A stretch of DNA of 64,000 nucleotides from Pseudomonas sp. SJZ074 (GTDB taxonomy: Bacteria > Pseudomonadota > Gammaproteobacteria > Pseudomonadales > Pseudomonadaceae): assembly GCF_007828215.1 (NCBI RefSeq), contig NZ_VIUE01000003.1, positions 186,001 through 250,000 of the forward strand, read 5' to 3'. The notes beneath the pieces were generated by a model that was given only the letters and a program-made list of their open reading frames with translations, was not told where the DNA came from and ran no database searches. A program made the translations under genes and the position numbers. Positions 39,780 through 48,901 of this stretch are shown here, piece after piece (the stretch's first letter is position 1; the number at the start of each line of letters is the position of its first letter).

Positions 39780-40531
39780 CAACGAGCTTCCTTGTGACTG
39801 CGCCGGGCGACCAGGCGGGTCAACCAGCGATCGACCAGAACGGCGTCCGGTGGCTGGTCCAGATAGATAGCCAGCAACTGGCGAACCTCGCTTTCATTCC
39901 AGACTGACGCGCGACGCAGCAAAGGCTCAAGATCCTTGACCCTGTCGCGCTGACCGAACAGCAGCGGGCGGGTCTTCTCCAGGTCGATCAACTGCGCCTG
40001 ATAACCCTTGGCAGTTGCTTGCAGAAAGATGTGCTTGGGGTAAAAGCAACCATGAACCTGATGCATGCCGTGCAGGCGCCGCGCCAATAGACCGCAGGCT
40101 TCCAGGACGGTAGAACGCTGTGCCACCGTCAGCTGCGGCCAGTCTTGCAACAGCGAGTCCAGGTCATCCCAGCCATCCAGGGCCCGCGTCAGCAGGATCG
40201 CCCGCACTTCGCCGTCGATCTTGCGCTGGCCGTAGAACACCGCTTGCAGGGCCGGAATCCCCAACTGGCGATAACGGCTGATGTTGCGAAACTCCCGGGA
40301 AAAACTCGGCTCACCGAAGGGGTGGGATAAGGTTCGCGTCAGGTAATTGCTCTGGCGCTTGAGGTAATAGCCCCGCCCTTCCAGTTCCAGCCGGAACACG
40401 CTGCTCCAGCCGTCTCCCGAGGTATTGGGTTCGTCCACCGCGTCCAGTTGCCGAGCCCACAAGGCGTCGAAACTGTCCAGCCCGTGGCGCTCCAGCAATG
40501 GCCGGTCTTCAGCGGCCAGGAAATCAGTCAT
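39779..40531 (-). CDS. wapQ: LPS core heptose kinase WapQ
   Basis: A 250-residue RfaP-like kinase with LHGMHQVHGCFYPKHIFLQA as catalytic loop and AQLIDLEKTRPLLFG as metal-binding segment. P. aeruginosa WapQ is a putative heptose kinase of the inner core. The usual Asp of the HxD loop is replaced in HGCFYPKHIF, a pattern I believe is typical of this branch. It overlaps wapP by 4 bp (ATGA) and the tandem kinase by 1 bp, so translation is tightly coupled. Confidence 0.88.
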   Translation of the reverse strand: MTDFLAAEDRPLLERHGLDSFDALWARQLDAVDEPNTSGDGWSSVFRLELEGRGYYLKRQSNYLTRTLSHPFGEPSFSREFRNISRYRQLGIPALQAVFYGQRKIDGEVRAILLTRALDGWDDLDSLLQDWPQLTVAQRSTVLEACGLLARRLHGMHQVHGCFYPKHIFLQATAKGYQAQLIDLEKTRPLLFGQRDRVKDLEPLLRRASVWNESEVRQLLAIYLDQPPDAVLVDRWLTRLVARRSHKEAR

Positions 40532-41262
40532 TCACGTCCCTCGAAAAATCTCACCACGTGACGAATGCGTTTCTTGTCGCACGTATCGAGTCGGTCGCGC
40601 TGGCGGTATTGCAGGTAGAAACGCAGGCGCTGGGTGGCCGACAAGTGATACTTGGCGACTTTGTCCAGGCACGCCAGGTCCTTGGTGATGCGGTACTTGA
40701 GCCAGAGGCCACGCCAGAAATCACCGTTCGGGCAGTCGATCAGGAACAGCCGCGACTGGTCGTCGACCAGTAGATTTCGCCATTTCAGGTCGTTATGGGT
40801 GAAACGGTGTTCGTGCATGGTCCGGGTATAGCCGGCCAGTTGCCGACTCACTCCATCGACCCAGGCGCGGTCAGCCAGCCGCAGGTCGTGATGCTCGGCC
40901 AGGGCCGAGAGGTCTTCGGTATGGGGCAGTTCGCGGGTGATCAACGCTCCCCGTGCATAGGCCGCGCCGTGACGTTCCAGGCCCCATGCCACGACCTCGG
41001 CCGTGGGAATGCCCCACTTGGCGAAACGCTTGAGGTTCTGCCATTCGGACTTGACCCGCGGCTTGCCCAGGTAACGGCGCAAGCCTTTGCCAGCCCCGAC
41101 GTAGCGCTTGACGTAATAGTTCACACCATTGCGCTGTACCCGGATCACCTCCGACAATGGGTCACGGGTCAGGCGCTCCCCTTGCAGGGCAAACACCGCG
41201 TCGAGACTGCCGAAATCCTGCGCCAGCTCGGCGTAGGCCGGTTCCAGTGTCCAGCCCGACAT
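40528..41262 (-). CDS. wapP: LPS core kinase WapP
   Basis: A 244-residue RfaP-family kinase with the catalytic loop EHRFTHNDLKWRNLLVDD and metal segment LFLIDCPNGDFW. The N-lobe shows GVNYYVKRYVGAGKGLRRYL with a candidate ATP-binding Lys. The P. aeruginosa counterpart is PA5008, believed to phosphorylate core heptose. It sits between waaP (1-bp overlap) and wapQ (4-bp overlap), so three successive kinases act in one operon. Confidence 0.9.
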   Translation of the reverse strand: MSGWTLEPAYAELAQDFGSLDAVFALQGERLTRDPLSEVIRVQRNGVNYYVKRYVGAGKGLRRYLGKPRVKSEWQNLKRFAKWGIPTAEVVAWGLERHGAAYARGALITRELPHTEDLSALAEHHDLRLADRAWVDGVSRQLAGYTRTMHEHRFTHNDLKWRNLLVDDQSRLFLIDCPNGDFWRGLWLKYRITKDLACLDKVAKYHLSATQRLRFYLQYRQRDRLDTCDKKRIRHVVRFFEGRE

Positions 41263-42068
41263 CAGAGCGCATCCCCGTATCGTTGTTTGCGGGCATAGAG
41301 CTTGTTGGCCTTGGCTTCGAGCCAGCTCAACAAGGTGGCCTCCTGCACCAGGATCCGGCGCAGCGGCTGCTGGAAATAGCCCTTCAGGAAGCGCAGCTTG
41401 TCGCGACGGGTCAGACCGATATCCAGTGCCGAGAAATACAGCGCAGCCAAGTCTTTGTTGCGCCAGCGGGTGGTGATGGCCGGACGGGTCTGGGCGCGGT
41501 GCAGGTCGATCACCGAGAGCTTGAAATCCTCTGGGGTCACCGGTTTGTCGGTGTGCAGCAGAAAATGGCAGATGTAGCAGTCGCGATGGTTGACCCCGGC
41601 GCGGTGCATCATGCCGGTCATGCGTGCTACTTCGGCGATCAGAGCCCGCTTGAGTGCCGGTTGCGGCGGATGCTTGACCCAGTCGATGCTGAAGTCTTCA
41701 AGGCTGATGGTCGGCGCCAGTTCTTCGGTGACGATGAAAGAATGCTGGTCCGCCGGATTCTGGCCCTTTTCGCCATACGCAACGGCGGTCATGGTCGGCA
41801 CGCCGACTTCCTGCAGGCGCTGGATGGCTTTCCACTCCTGCCCCGCACCGAGGACAGGCAGCTTGGCGGTGACCAGGTTCTTGACGATCTCGCCCCAACC
41901 GATGCCCCGGTGGATCTTCACGAAAAAGCCGCGCCCGTCCACCTCCGTGCGCAAGGTGCGCCGGGCTTCCAGTTCACGATAGACCTCGCCCTTGAGCGCT
42001 TCGACTTCAGCGAACGCATCGCGCCCGGCCCAAAGGCTCTTGAACGGTTCGGCCAGCATCAATTTCAT
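41262..42068 (-). CDS. waaP: LPS core HepI kinase
   Basis: WaaP phosphorylates heptose I of the inner core, an essential modification in P. aeruginosa. The 268-residue protein has the catalytic loop HRAGVNHRDCYICHFLLHT, with the HRD Asp, and LSVIDLHRAQTRPAI as metal site. The N-lobe reads GRGFFVKIHRGIGWGEI, with the ATP-binding Lys. The start codon overlaps the waaG stop (TAATG). The call is firm from family, motif and order. Confidence 0.97.
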   Translation of the reverse strand: MKLMLAEPFKSLWAGRDAFAEVEALKGEVYRELEARRTLRTEVDGRGFFVKIHRGIGWGEIVKNLVTAKLPVLGAGQEWKAIQRLQEVGVPTMTAVAYGEKGQNPADQHSFIVTEELAPTISLEDFSIDWVKHPPQPALKRALIAEVARMTGMMHRAGVNHRDCYICHFLLHTDKPVTPEDFKLSVIDLHRAQTRPAITTRWRNKDLAALYFSALDIGLTRRDKLRFLKGYFQQPLRRILVQEATLLSWLEAKANKLYARKQRYGDAL

Positions 42069-43189
42069 TACGGGTGCTCCGCCAATATCACATCGGCCGC
42101 GTGCTGCGGCATGCTGTAGAGGTCGGCCGCTTCAGCGAAGGCCAGACCATTGCGGCTCCAGGCCGCCCGCGCATCGGCATCCCCCAGCATTCGCTCCAGG
42201 TACTCGGTGAGCTGCGCCTGTTCGAACGGTTCGTCCAGCACCAGCCCACTGTCAGCCTCGGCAATGTAATGAGCGTACCCGCACACCGCGCTGACCAGGA
42301 CCGGCAGCCCGGCCACCAGCGCTTCGAGCAGCACGGTGCCGGTATTCTCGTTGTACGCCGGATGGATCAACAGGTCGGCGCCCAGGAGGAACCGCGGGAT
42401 ATCGCTGCGCCCCTTGAGGAACCGCACGTTGTCACCGAGCCCCAACGCGGCGCTCTGCAATTGGAATACCTTGGGGTCATCCTGACCGATTACAAACAGC
42501 CGGGTACGTTTCTTCAGTTCGGCAGGCAGTGCGGCGAGCGCCTTCAGGCTGCGATCCACGCCCTTGGTCTTGAACCCGGAGCCGATCTGCACCAATAACA
42601 GATCGTCATCGGCCAGCTCGAACTCGGCACGGAACGCGGCACGGATCGCATCGGCATCGGCGGGTCGGCGACGGTCCTGGGCGATGCCCGGCGGCAACAG
42701 GTGGAAGCGCTCCAGCGGCGTGCCGTAATGCTTGATGAACAGCGGCTGCTGGACTTCGGAAATCATCAGCACGTCGGTCTTGGCATCCCTGGCGAACACC
42801 GCTCGCTCGTACTCGGCGAAATGCCGGTAGCGACCCCAGCGCCGATACAGGGAATTGCGCAGGGTCTGCGCCTTGTCCTCGAAACAACCGTCGGCGGCGT
42901 AATACACGTCCAGGCCAGGCATCTTGTTGAAGCCGATCAGACGGTCCACCGGGCGCTTGGCCAGGTCGGCTTCCATCCACGCACTGAGTTTCTCGTTGCG
43001 ACGATGATTGAACAGCGCCTTGACCGGCGCCACCAGCACTTCGAAGCCCGGCGGGACGTCACCTTCCCAGATCAGCGTATAGACACGGATCTGATGACCA
43101 CGCCGCTGGCATTCCAGGGCGATGCGCATGAAGTCACGCTGCAGGCCGCCGAAGGGAAAGTACTTATAAAGGACAAAAGCCAATTGCAT
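42068..43189 (-). CDS. waaG: LPS core glycosyltransferase I
   Basis: A 373-residue GT4 enzyme that adds the first hexose (GalN in P. aeruginosa) to heptose II. It starts MQLAFVLYKYFPFGGLQRDF, carries DVYYAADGCFEDKAQTLR, and has the donor site LIHPAYNENTGTVLLEALVA with the EX7E motif. Its start overlaps waaC's stop by one base (TGATG). It lies within the continuous waaF-waaC-waaG-waaP-wapP-wapQ unit. Confidence 0.96.
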   Translation of the reverse strand: MQLAFVLYKYFPFGGLQRDFMRIALECQRRGHQIRVYTLIWEGDVPPGFEVLVAPVKALFNHRRNEKLSAWMEADLAKRPVDRLIGFNKMPGLDVYYAADGCFEDKAQTLRNSLYRRWGRYRHFAEYERAVFARDAKTDVLMISEVQQPLFIKHYGTPLERFHLLPPGIAQDRRRPADADAIRAAFRAEFELADDDLLLVQIGSGFKTKGVDRSLKALAALPAELKKRTRLFVIGQDDPKVFQLQSAALGLGDNVRFLKGRSDIPRFLLGADLLIHPAYNENTGTVLLEALVAGLPVLVSAVCGYAHYIAEADSGLVLDEPFEQAQLTEYLERMLGDADARAAWSRNGLAFAEAADLYSMPQHAADVILAEHP

Positions 43190-44247
43190 CAGCGCGGCTC
43201 CTCAGCCAATAACGTGCTCAGGTGGCTGGCAACACGCTCGGGGTTCAGTCGCGTAAAGCACAAAGGCTGCTCGCGTTTCAGGTCAAACCGACGGGCATCT
43301 TCGGCGGTCGGCGGATAAGTGCATTGTTTCTGCATGCAGGGCGCGCAGGGGAAATCGCTGGCGAGATGGATCTGGCCCTTGCCATAGGCGCCGGTCAATA
43401 CCGGGTTGGTGGGGCCGAGCAGCGAAATGGTCGGCACGTCCAGGGCGGCGGCCAGATGACCAAGGCCAGTGTCCACCGCCACACAGGCCTGGGCGCCGGC
43501 CAGCACCTTGCCCATCCCGCCCAGGTTCAGTTTGGGCAGCACCAGGGCGTTGCGCAGCCCTTTGGCGATACGTTCGGCCCGGGCTTTTTCCTGTGGGTTC
43601 CCCCACGGCAACTTCACTACCACGCCGAACTGGCCCATGCGCTCGGTGAGCTGGCGCCAATACAGCTCCGGCCAGTGCTTGGATTCCCAGGTCGTGCCAT
43701 GCAGGAATACCACATAAGGATAGGCACGCGGCAACTCCACCAGACGATCGACATTCAAGCCATAGTTGCCCAGGCTCTGAGGCAAGTCGTAGCCCAGCGC
43801 CACGGCGAACAATTGTCGCACGCGCTCTACCGCATGCTGACCACGCGCCACCGCCAGGCGACGGGAATAGAAGCGCGCCGCCAGGGGTTCGCGAGCCGAA
43901 TTCTTATCCAGGCCAGCCACCGGCGCCTTGACGTAGCGGGTCAGCCAGGCGCTTTTCAGCAAGCCCTGGGCATCGATCACCAGGTCATACCGTTCGGCAC
44001 GCATGTTCTGTTTGAAGCGTCGCCACTCGCCGCTCTTGATGGTTTGCCAGAGGTGCTTGCGCCAGCGACGGATCGCCACCGGGATGACCTTGCCCACGGC
44101 CGGGTGCCAGGTCGGGATCTCGGCGAAACCTTCTTCCACCACCCAATCGAAGCGGATACCGGGAATCGCCCGCGCCGCGTCGGTCAACGCCGGCAGCGTG
44201 TGAACCACATCGCCCAGCGAAGAGGTCTTGATCAGCAATACCCGCAA
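43189..44247 (-). CDS. waaC: LPS heptosyltransferase I
   Basis: WaaC adds the first heptose to Kdo2-lipid A using ADP-heptose from HldE. The 352-residue GT9 protein shows RVLLIKTSSLGDVVHTLPAL at the N-terminus, DLVIDAQGLLKSAWL, and the donor site VAVDTGLGHLAAALDVPTIS. The start is TTG at 44247: GGAGG lies 8-9 bp upstream inside the end of waaF, and only one base separates it from the waaF stop. The frame reaching 44292 would overlap waaF by 43 bp without a better site. Confidence 0.96.
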   Translation of the reverse strand: MRVLLIKTSSLGDVVHTLPALTDAARAIPGIRFDWVVEEGFAEIPTWHPAVGKVIPVAIRRWRKHLWQTIKSGEWRRFKQNMRAERYDLVIDAQGLLKSAWLTRYVKAPVAGLDKNSAREPLAARFYSRRLAVARGQHAVERVRQLFAVALGYDLPQSLGNYGLNVDRLVELPRAYPYVVFLHGTTWESKHWPELYWRQLTERMGQFGVVVKLPWGNPQEKARAERIAKGLRNALVLPKLNLGGMGKVLAGAQACVAVDTGLGHLAAALDVPTISLLGPTNPVLTGAYGKGQIHLASDFPCAPCMQKQCTYPPTAEDARRFDLKREQPLCFTRLNPERVASHLSTLLAEEPR

Positions 44248-44248
44248 C

Positions 44249-45283
44249 TTACCGGACCTCCACGGGGGTGCCTTGCAAACGTGCCAGGGCATCGTTCACC
44301 AACGGCGGCATGAGCTGACGCAGGCAATTGTAATGACCGAAGCGGCAGGTACGGTCGAAGCACGGGCTACACTCGATGCCCAGGCGCACGACTTCGACCT
44401 TGTCGGCCAGCGGCGGCGTAAAGCCCGGCGAGGTGGAGCCGTAGACGGCCACCAACGGACGGTTCAGGGCCGCGGCCACGTGCATCAGCCCGGAATCGTT
44501 GGACACCACCGAATCGGCGCAGGACAACAGGTCGATAGCCTCCGCCAGGGAGGTGTCACCACTGAGGTTTACCGACTCTTCCCGCAGGCCCGGAATCAGC
44601 CGCGAGCGGATATCTTCGCCCACCGAGTGATCGTTTTTCGAACCGAACAACCAGACTTGCCAGCCTTCGCGGATCTTCGCTTCGGCCACCTGGGCGTAAT
44701 GATCCGCCGGCCAACGCTTGGACTCACCGAACTCGGCACCGGGGCACAGTGCCAACACCGGGCGGTCCAGGCTCAGGCCGAACTTGGCCAGCGCCGCTTC
44801 GCGGGTCACCGGGTCAATCTGCAGATCGGGGCGTGGGTAGGGCTTGGGCAACTCGGCACCCGGCGCATAGGCCAGGGCCATGAAACGCTCGATCATCAGC
44901 GGATAGCGGTCTTTGTCCAGCGTGCGCACATCGTTGAGCAGGCCATAGCGGAACTCGCCGCGCCAGCCGGTACGCTTGGGGATGCCGGCGAAGAACGGCA
45001 CCAATGCGGACTTCAACGAGTTGGGCAACAGGATCGCCTGGTCATATTGACCGGCCAAGGACTTGCCGATGCGTCGACGGGTCGCCAGCTCCAGCGCACC
45101 GTGACCGAGCGGAAAGCTCAAGGCTTTGCGTACTTGCGGCATGCGTTCCAGGATCGGCCGGCTCCACTCGGGCGCCAGGACGTCGATCTCGCATTGCGGG
45201 TGAAGCTGTTTCAGACACTGGAACAATGTCTGCGCCATCACCATGTCACCGACCCAACTGGGCCCAACGATCAGAATATTCAT
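44249..45283 (-). CDS. waaF: LPS heptosyltransferase II
   Basis: WaaF adds heptose II to heptose I. The 344-residue GT9 protein begins MNILIVGPSWVGDMVMAQTL and carries LALCPGAEFGESKRWPADHY and CADSVVSNDSGLMHVAAALN for ADP-heptose binding. GGAAAG lies 3 bp before the start. It is the first gene of the inner-core operon; a GC-rich hairpin 20 bp upstream separates it from glnE. Confidence 0.97.
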   Translation of the reverse strand: MNILIVGPSWVGDMVMAQTLFQCLKQLHPQCEIDVLAPEWSRPILERMPQVRKALSFPLGHGALELATRRRIGKSLAGQYDQAILLPNSLKSALVPFFAGIPKRTGWRGEFRYGLLNDVRTLDKDRYPLMIERFMALAYAPGAELPKPYPRPDLQIDPVTREAALAKFGLSLDRPVLALCPGAEFGESKRWPADHYAQVAEAKIREGWQVWLFGSKNDHSVGEDIRSRLIPGLREESVNLSGDTSLAEAIDLLSCADSVVSNDSGLMHVAAALNRPLVAVYGSTSPGFTPPLADKVEVVRLGIECSPCFDRTCRFGHYNCLRQLMPPLVNDALARLQGTPVEVR

Positions 45284-45302
45284 GTGCTTTCCAAAAACGA
45301 TA

Positions 45303-45324
45303 CGGGGAGGCCTACGCCTCCCCG
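45303..45324 (-). terminator. Rho-independent terminator just upstream of waaF
   Basis: On the minus strand, GGGGAGGC and GCCTCCCC form an 8-9 bp stem with a 4-base loop, followed by GTATCGTTTTT. It would stop readthrough from the glnE side into waaF. It is only 20 bp from the waaF start, so waaF must be transcribed from a promoter overlapping or upstream of the hairpin, or be attenuated by it. Confidence 0.65.
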
Positions 45325-45345
45325 CCTAAAACACTGCAACCCACT

Positions 45346-45570
45346 GTGGGAGCGGGCTTGCTCGCGAAAGGGCCATCACATCCAACATATGCGCTGCCTG
45401 ACATTGCGCTATCGCGAGCAGGCTCGCTCCCACAAGGGCGCTTCATTCGTTCCAAACCCGGTGCTGCACCGCAAATCCAACTGTGGGAGCGAGCCTGCTC
45501 GCGATGAGGCCGGCACTCTCGACATCACTGCCGCCTGACACTCCGCTTTCGCGAGCAGGCTTGCTCCCAC
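45346..45570. repeat. Array of four alternating REP sequences
   Basis: REPs at 45346-45368 (+), 45411-45433 (-), 45483-45505 (+) and 45548-45570 (-) alternate in orientation with start-to-start spacings of 65, 72 and 65 bp. Each +/- pair spans exactly 88 bp. The array fills the 295-bp gap between waaF and glnE together with the hairpin at 45303-45324; no gene is seen there. Confidence 0.93.
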
Positions 45571-45578
45571 ATCAATAC

Positions 45579-48518
45579 TCAACTCAATCCCAGCTCACGC
45601 CAGATCCGCAGCACCTGTCGGCGCTCATCCACGAATTGATCGCCGGTGATCACCCCGGCCTCTTTTTGCAGGGCCTGGCGATGGGCGGCGGAGCGGTAGG
45701 CTTTATAAGCCTCGCGCAGCAGGGTGGCATCTTCGGGCGGCATCAGGCCAACCTCTTGCAACCCCTCCAGGATGCGGATGTTATCGGTGTAGCGCGCCAG
45801 CGAGGGGTGTTCCTCGGACCACGCCAGGGCCGCGTATTGCACCATAAATTCAATATCGACGATACCTCCTGCGTCCTGTTTGAGGTCGAAGGGCGCCGTG
45901 GCCTCGAAAGCGTTTGGTGCGGTCCCGGCGGCCGTGGCCTTGCTGCCAAGGTTGTCGCGCATCTTGGCCCGCATCTCACTGACCTCCTGGCGCAACGTTG
46001 GCAGGTCGCGTTTGCGTCCCAACACCTGGGCCCGGACTTTCTCGAAGGCCTGGCCCACATCCTGGCTACCCACCAACACTCGGGCCCGCACGAGCGCCTG
46101 GTGCTCCCAGGTCCAGGCTTCATTCTCCTGGTAGCGGGCAAATGCCCCAAGCGAACTGACCAGCAATCCCGACGCCCCCGACGGCCGCAGGCGCATGTCC
46201 ACTTCATATAGCTGCCCGGAGTTGGTCTGGGCCGTCAGCAAATGGATGATCCGTTGGCCGAGCCGGGTAAAGAACTGCGCGCCGTCGATGGGTTTTGGCC
46301 CGTCGGTTTCCGCTTGGGGGTCGCCGTCATGGATGAACACCAGGTCCAGGTCGGAACCATGCCCCAATTCCAGGCCGCCGACTTTTCCATAACCGACAAT
46401 AATGAAGCCCGGATCGCACAGGCTGCCGTTCGTGCGCAACGGTACGCCATGCTTGGCCGCCGTCTGGCGCCAGGCCAGGGCCAGGACTTGTTCGAGGATC
46501 GCCTCGGCCAGCCAGGTCAGGTAATCGCTGACCTTCATCAGCGGCAGGCTGCCGGCGATTTCCGACGCGGCCACCCGCAGCCGGTGCGCCAGTTTGAAAT
46601 GCCGCAGGGCTTCCATCTGCTGCTCCAGGTCATCCTCCGGAATGCGCGTCAGGCGTTCGCGCAACTCCGCCGCCAGCTCTGGCGCCAAGGGCGGCTTGAA
46701 TAAACGGCCTTCATTGAGCAACTCGTCCAGCAGCAAGGGGAAACGGGTGATCTGCTCAGCGATCCACGGGCTTGCCGCGCACAGCGTCAGCAAGCGCCGC
46801 AGGGCGCCGGGGTTTTCCGTCAGCAGCACCAGATAGGCCGAGCGACGGGCCACCGCCTCCACCAGGGGCAATACCCGCTCTAGCACCAGGTCTGGGTCGG
46901 CATGCTCCACCGCCTGGGCCAGCAGGCGCGGAATGAATGCATCCAGGCGCTCACGCCCCAGACGCTGCATGGCGCGCAGTTGCGGGCTGGTACGCAGCAC
47001 GGCCAGCGCCTTCAGCGCCTTGGGCGCATCGACGAAACCACCCTCCTGCAACTGGCGGCACGCGGCCTCTTCATCCTGGCTGTCTTCCCACAACGGCAGC
47101 CATTCGCCGCCCACCACCACTTCGCTTTCGCCGCCCTCTTCCTCATCCGGATCGGCGATGACCTGGCCAAAATGCCAGGCCACCCGTCCACGCCAATACA
47201 TCAATTGCTCGTGGAACGCCGCCCAGTCGGCAAAACCCAGCATGAATGCAATGCGCGCCTGGTCCTGGGGACTGTCCGGCAGCATCTGGGTCTGGCGATC
47301 GGCAATGGCCTGGATTGCATGTTCGGTATAACGCAGGAATTCATAGCCCTGGCGCAGCTCGTCGATCACCTTGGCGGGCAGATAACCCTGGCCTTCCAGG
47401 GTGCCCAGCACTTTCAGCAGTGGCCGCTGTTGCAGGCTCAGGTCACGCCCGCCATGGATCAACTGGAATGCCTGGGCGATGAACTCCACTTCACGGATAC
47501 CGCCCGCCCCCAGCTTGATATTGTCGGCCATGCCTTTGCGCCGCACTTCCTGCTGGATCAGCTGTTTCATGGTGCGCAGCGCTTCGATCGCGGAAAAATC
47601 CAGGTAACGGCGATAAACGAACGGACGCAACATATCGAGCAACTGTGCACCCGCCACCTGGTCGCCCGCCACCACCCGCGCCTTGATCATCGCGTAGCGT
47701 TCCCAGTCGCGCCCCTGGTCCTGATAATACTGCTCCAGGGCATTGAAGCTCAGCACCAGCGCACCGGCCGAGCCATAGGGACGCAGGCGCATGTCGACGC
47801 GGAACACGAAACCGTCGACGGTCATGGGATCCAGGGCCTTGATCAGGCGCTGGCCAACGCGGATGAAGAACTCCTGATTATCCAGAGGTCGCTTCACACC
47901 AACGGTTTCACCGCCCTCGGGGTAGGCGAAAATCAGGTCGATGTCCGAAGACAGGTTCAACTCCACCGCGCCCAGCTTGCCCATGCCCAGGATGACCATG
48001 TGCTGCGCGGCGCCGCTGCGCCGGCCGGTGGGCGTGCCGAATTGTTGGCTAAGACGCAGGTACAGCCATTGGTAGGCCTGGTCGATGCAGGTATCGGCCA
48101 TGTCCGAAAGATCGCGACAGGTCTGGACGAGATCGGCCTTGCGGTTCAGGTCGCGCCAGATGATCCGCACCTGCTGGCGGGTCCGCTGGCGGCGCAGAAC
48201 TCGCCCCAATTCATCCTCGCTCTCGGCGGCCTGCACCGCAGCGCCGATCTGCGCGCACATTTCGCCGGCGGTCAGGCTGCGGTCCAGTTCGCCACTGCGC
48301 ACCAGTTCCAGTAGCATCGAAGGGTCGCGCAGGCTCTGCTCGATGACAAAATCACTGGCGGCCGCGACGCGATGGAACTCCTTCCAGCGCTCAGGCGTCC
48401 AGGCGCAAAGGCCGAGGTCGTCGTCCAGCAAGGCAACCGCCGCACGGAACGACTGCTCGGCACGGCTGACCAATGACTGGAGAATGGCCGGTATTTCGGC
48501 AAGCAGGGGCAGGCTCAT
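45579..48518 (-). CDS. glnE: Glutamine synthetase adenylyltransferase / deadenylylase
   Basis: GlnE modifies glutamine synthetase in response to PII and so controls ammonia assimilation. The 979-residue protein has two nucleotidyltransferase halves: LSSDIDLIFAYPEGG near residue 190 (deadenylylase) and HGSDLDLVFIHDGDP near 718 (adenylylase), each followed by a MRLRP motif. AAGGA lies 7 bp before the start. It is divergent from aceE across 383 bp. In P. aeruginosa ilvE lies between glnE and waaF; here there are REPs. Confidence 0.97.
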   Translation of the reverse strand: MSLPLLAEIPAILQSLVSRAEQSFRAAVALLDDDLGLCAWTPERWKEFHRVAAASDFVIEQSLRDPSMLLELVRSGELDRSLTAGEMCAQIGAAVQAAESEDELGRVLRRQRTRQQVRIIWRDLNRKADLVQTCRDLSDMADTCIDQAYQWLYLRLSQQFGTPTGRRSGAAQHMVILGMGKLGAVELNLSSDIDLIFAYPEGGETVGVKRPLDNQEFFIRVGQRLIKALDPMTVDGFVFRVDMRLRPYGSAGALVLSFNALEQYYQDQGRDWERYAMIKARVVAGDQVAGAQLLDMLRPFVYRRYLDFSAIEALRTMKQLIQQEVRRKGMADNIKLGAGGIREVEFIAQAFQLIHGGRDLSLQQRPLLKVLGTLEGQGYLPAKVIDELRQGYEFLRYTEHAIQAIADRQTQMLPDSPQDQARIAFMLGFADWAAFHEQLMYWRGRVAWHFGQVIADPDEEEGGESEVVVGGEWLPLWEDSQDEEAACRQLQEGGFVDAPKALKALAVLRTSPQLRAMQRLGRERLDAFIPRLLAQAVEHADPDLVLERVLPLVEAVARRSAYLVLLTENPGALRRLLTLCAASPWIAEQITRFPLLLDELLNEGRLFKPPLAPELAAELRERLTRIPEDDLEQQMEALRHFKLAHRLRVAASEIAGSLPLMKVSDYLTWLAEAILEQVLALAWRQTAAKHGVPLRTNGSLCDPGFIIVGYGKVGGLELGHGSDLDLVFIHDGDPQAETDGPKPIDGAQFFTRLGQRIIHLLTAQTNSGQLYEVDMRLRPSGASGLLVSSLGAFARYQENEAWTWEHQALVRARVLVGSQDVGQAFEKVRAQVLGRKRDLPTLRQEVSEMRAKMRDNLGSKATAAGTAPNAFEATAPFDLKQDAGGIVDIEFMVQYAALAWSEEHPSLARYTDNIRILEGLQEVGLMPPEDATLLREAYKAYRSAAHRQALQKEAGVITGDQFVDERRQVLRIWRELGLS

Positions 48519-48901
48519 GGTCTATCCTTGATCGGCGCGGGAAAGGCTGGATGTAGTGTTTTTTCAAAAGCCACTACCTGATTGACTGTCGAACAAAGAT
48601 GATAAATAGCTGAAAATCTGATTTTATTGGCAGCCGACATCAAGTTTTTACCTGTTCGAGTTAGCAAAAGACCAACAGTAACGATTATTCTCACAACGGA
48701 ACGAGAGGCTAAAAGCCTTTCATGTGTAGTTTTACTACTCGTCTATACATCCGAAAGGCTGAAACAGCCGACGATTTGTAGTAAAACTACACGCCGCCGA
48801 AACAACCTTCGGCAATCCAAGAATTTTATACCGTCTGCCCACAAGGCCAGTCGCAAACTCAGGCAACCGATTCTGGTAGCCTTTCCGCCCTGGAGCAAGC
48901 C
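48519..48901 (+). promoter_or_regulatory. glnE/aceE divergent regulatory region
   Basis: This 383-bp gap is more AT-rich than its surroundings. Two palindromes, TGTAGT-TTT-ACTACT (48725-48739) and TGTAGT-AAA-ACTACA (48777-48791), lie 52 bp centre to centre, about five helical turns, so both face the same side of the DNA. Together they also read as a 15-bp inverted repeat (48724-48738 with 48778-48792). TATACAT (48744-48750) between them is a weak -10 candidate for aceE. The pattern suggests repression by a dimer pair; a long RNA hairpin is the alternative. I see no small gene here. Confidence 0.55.
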
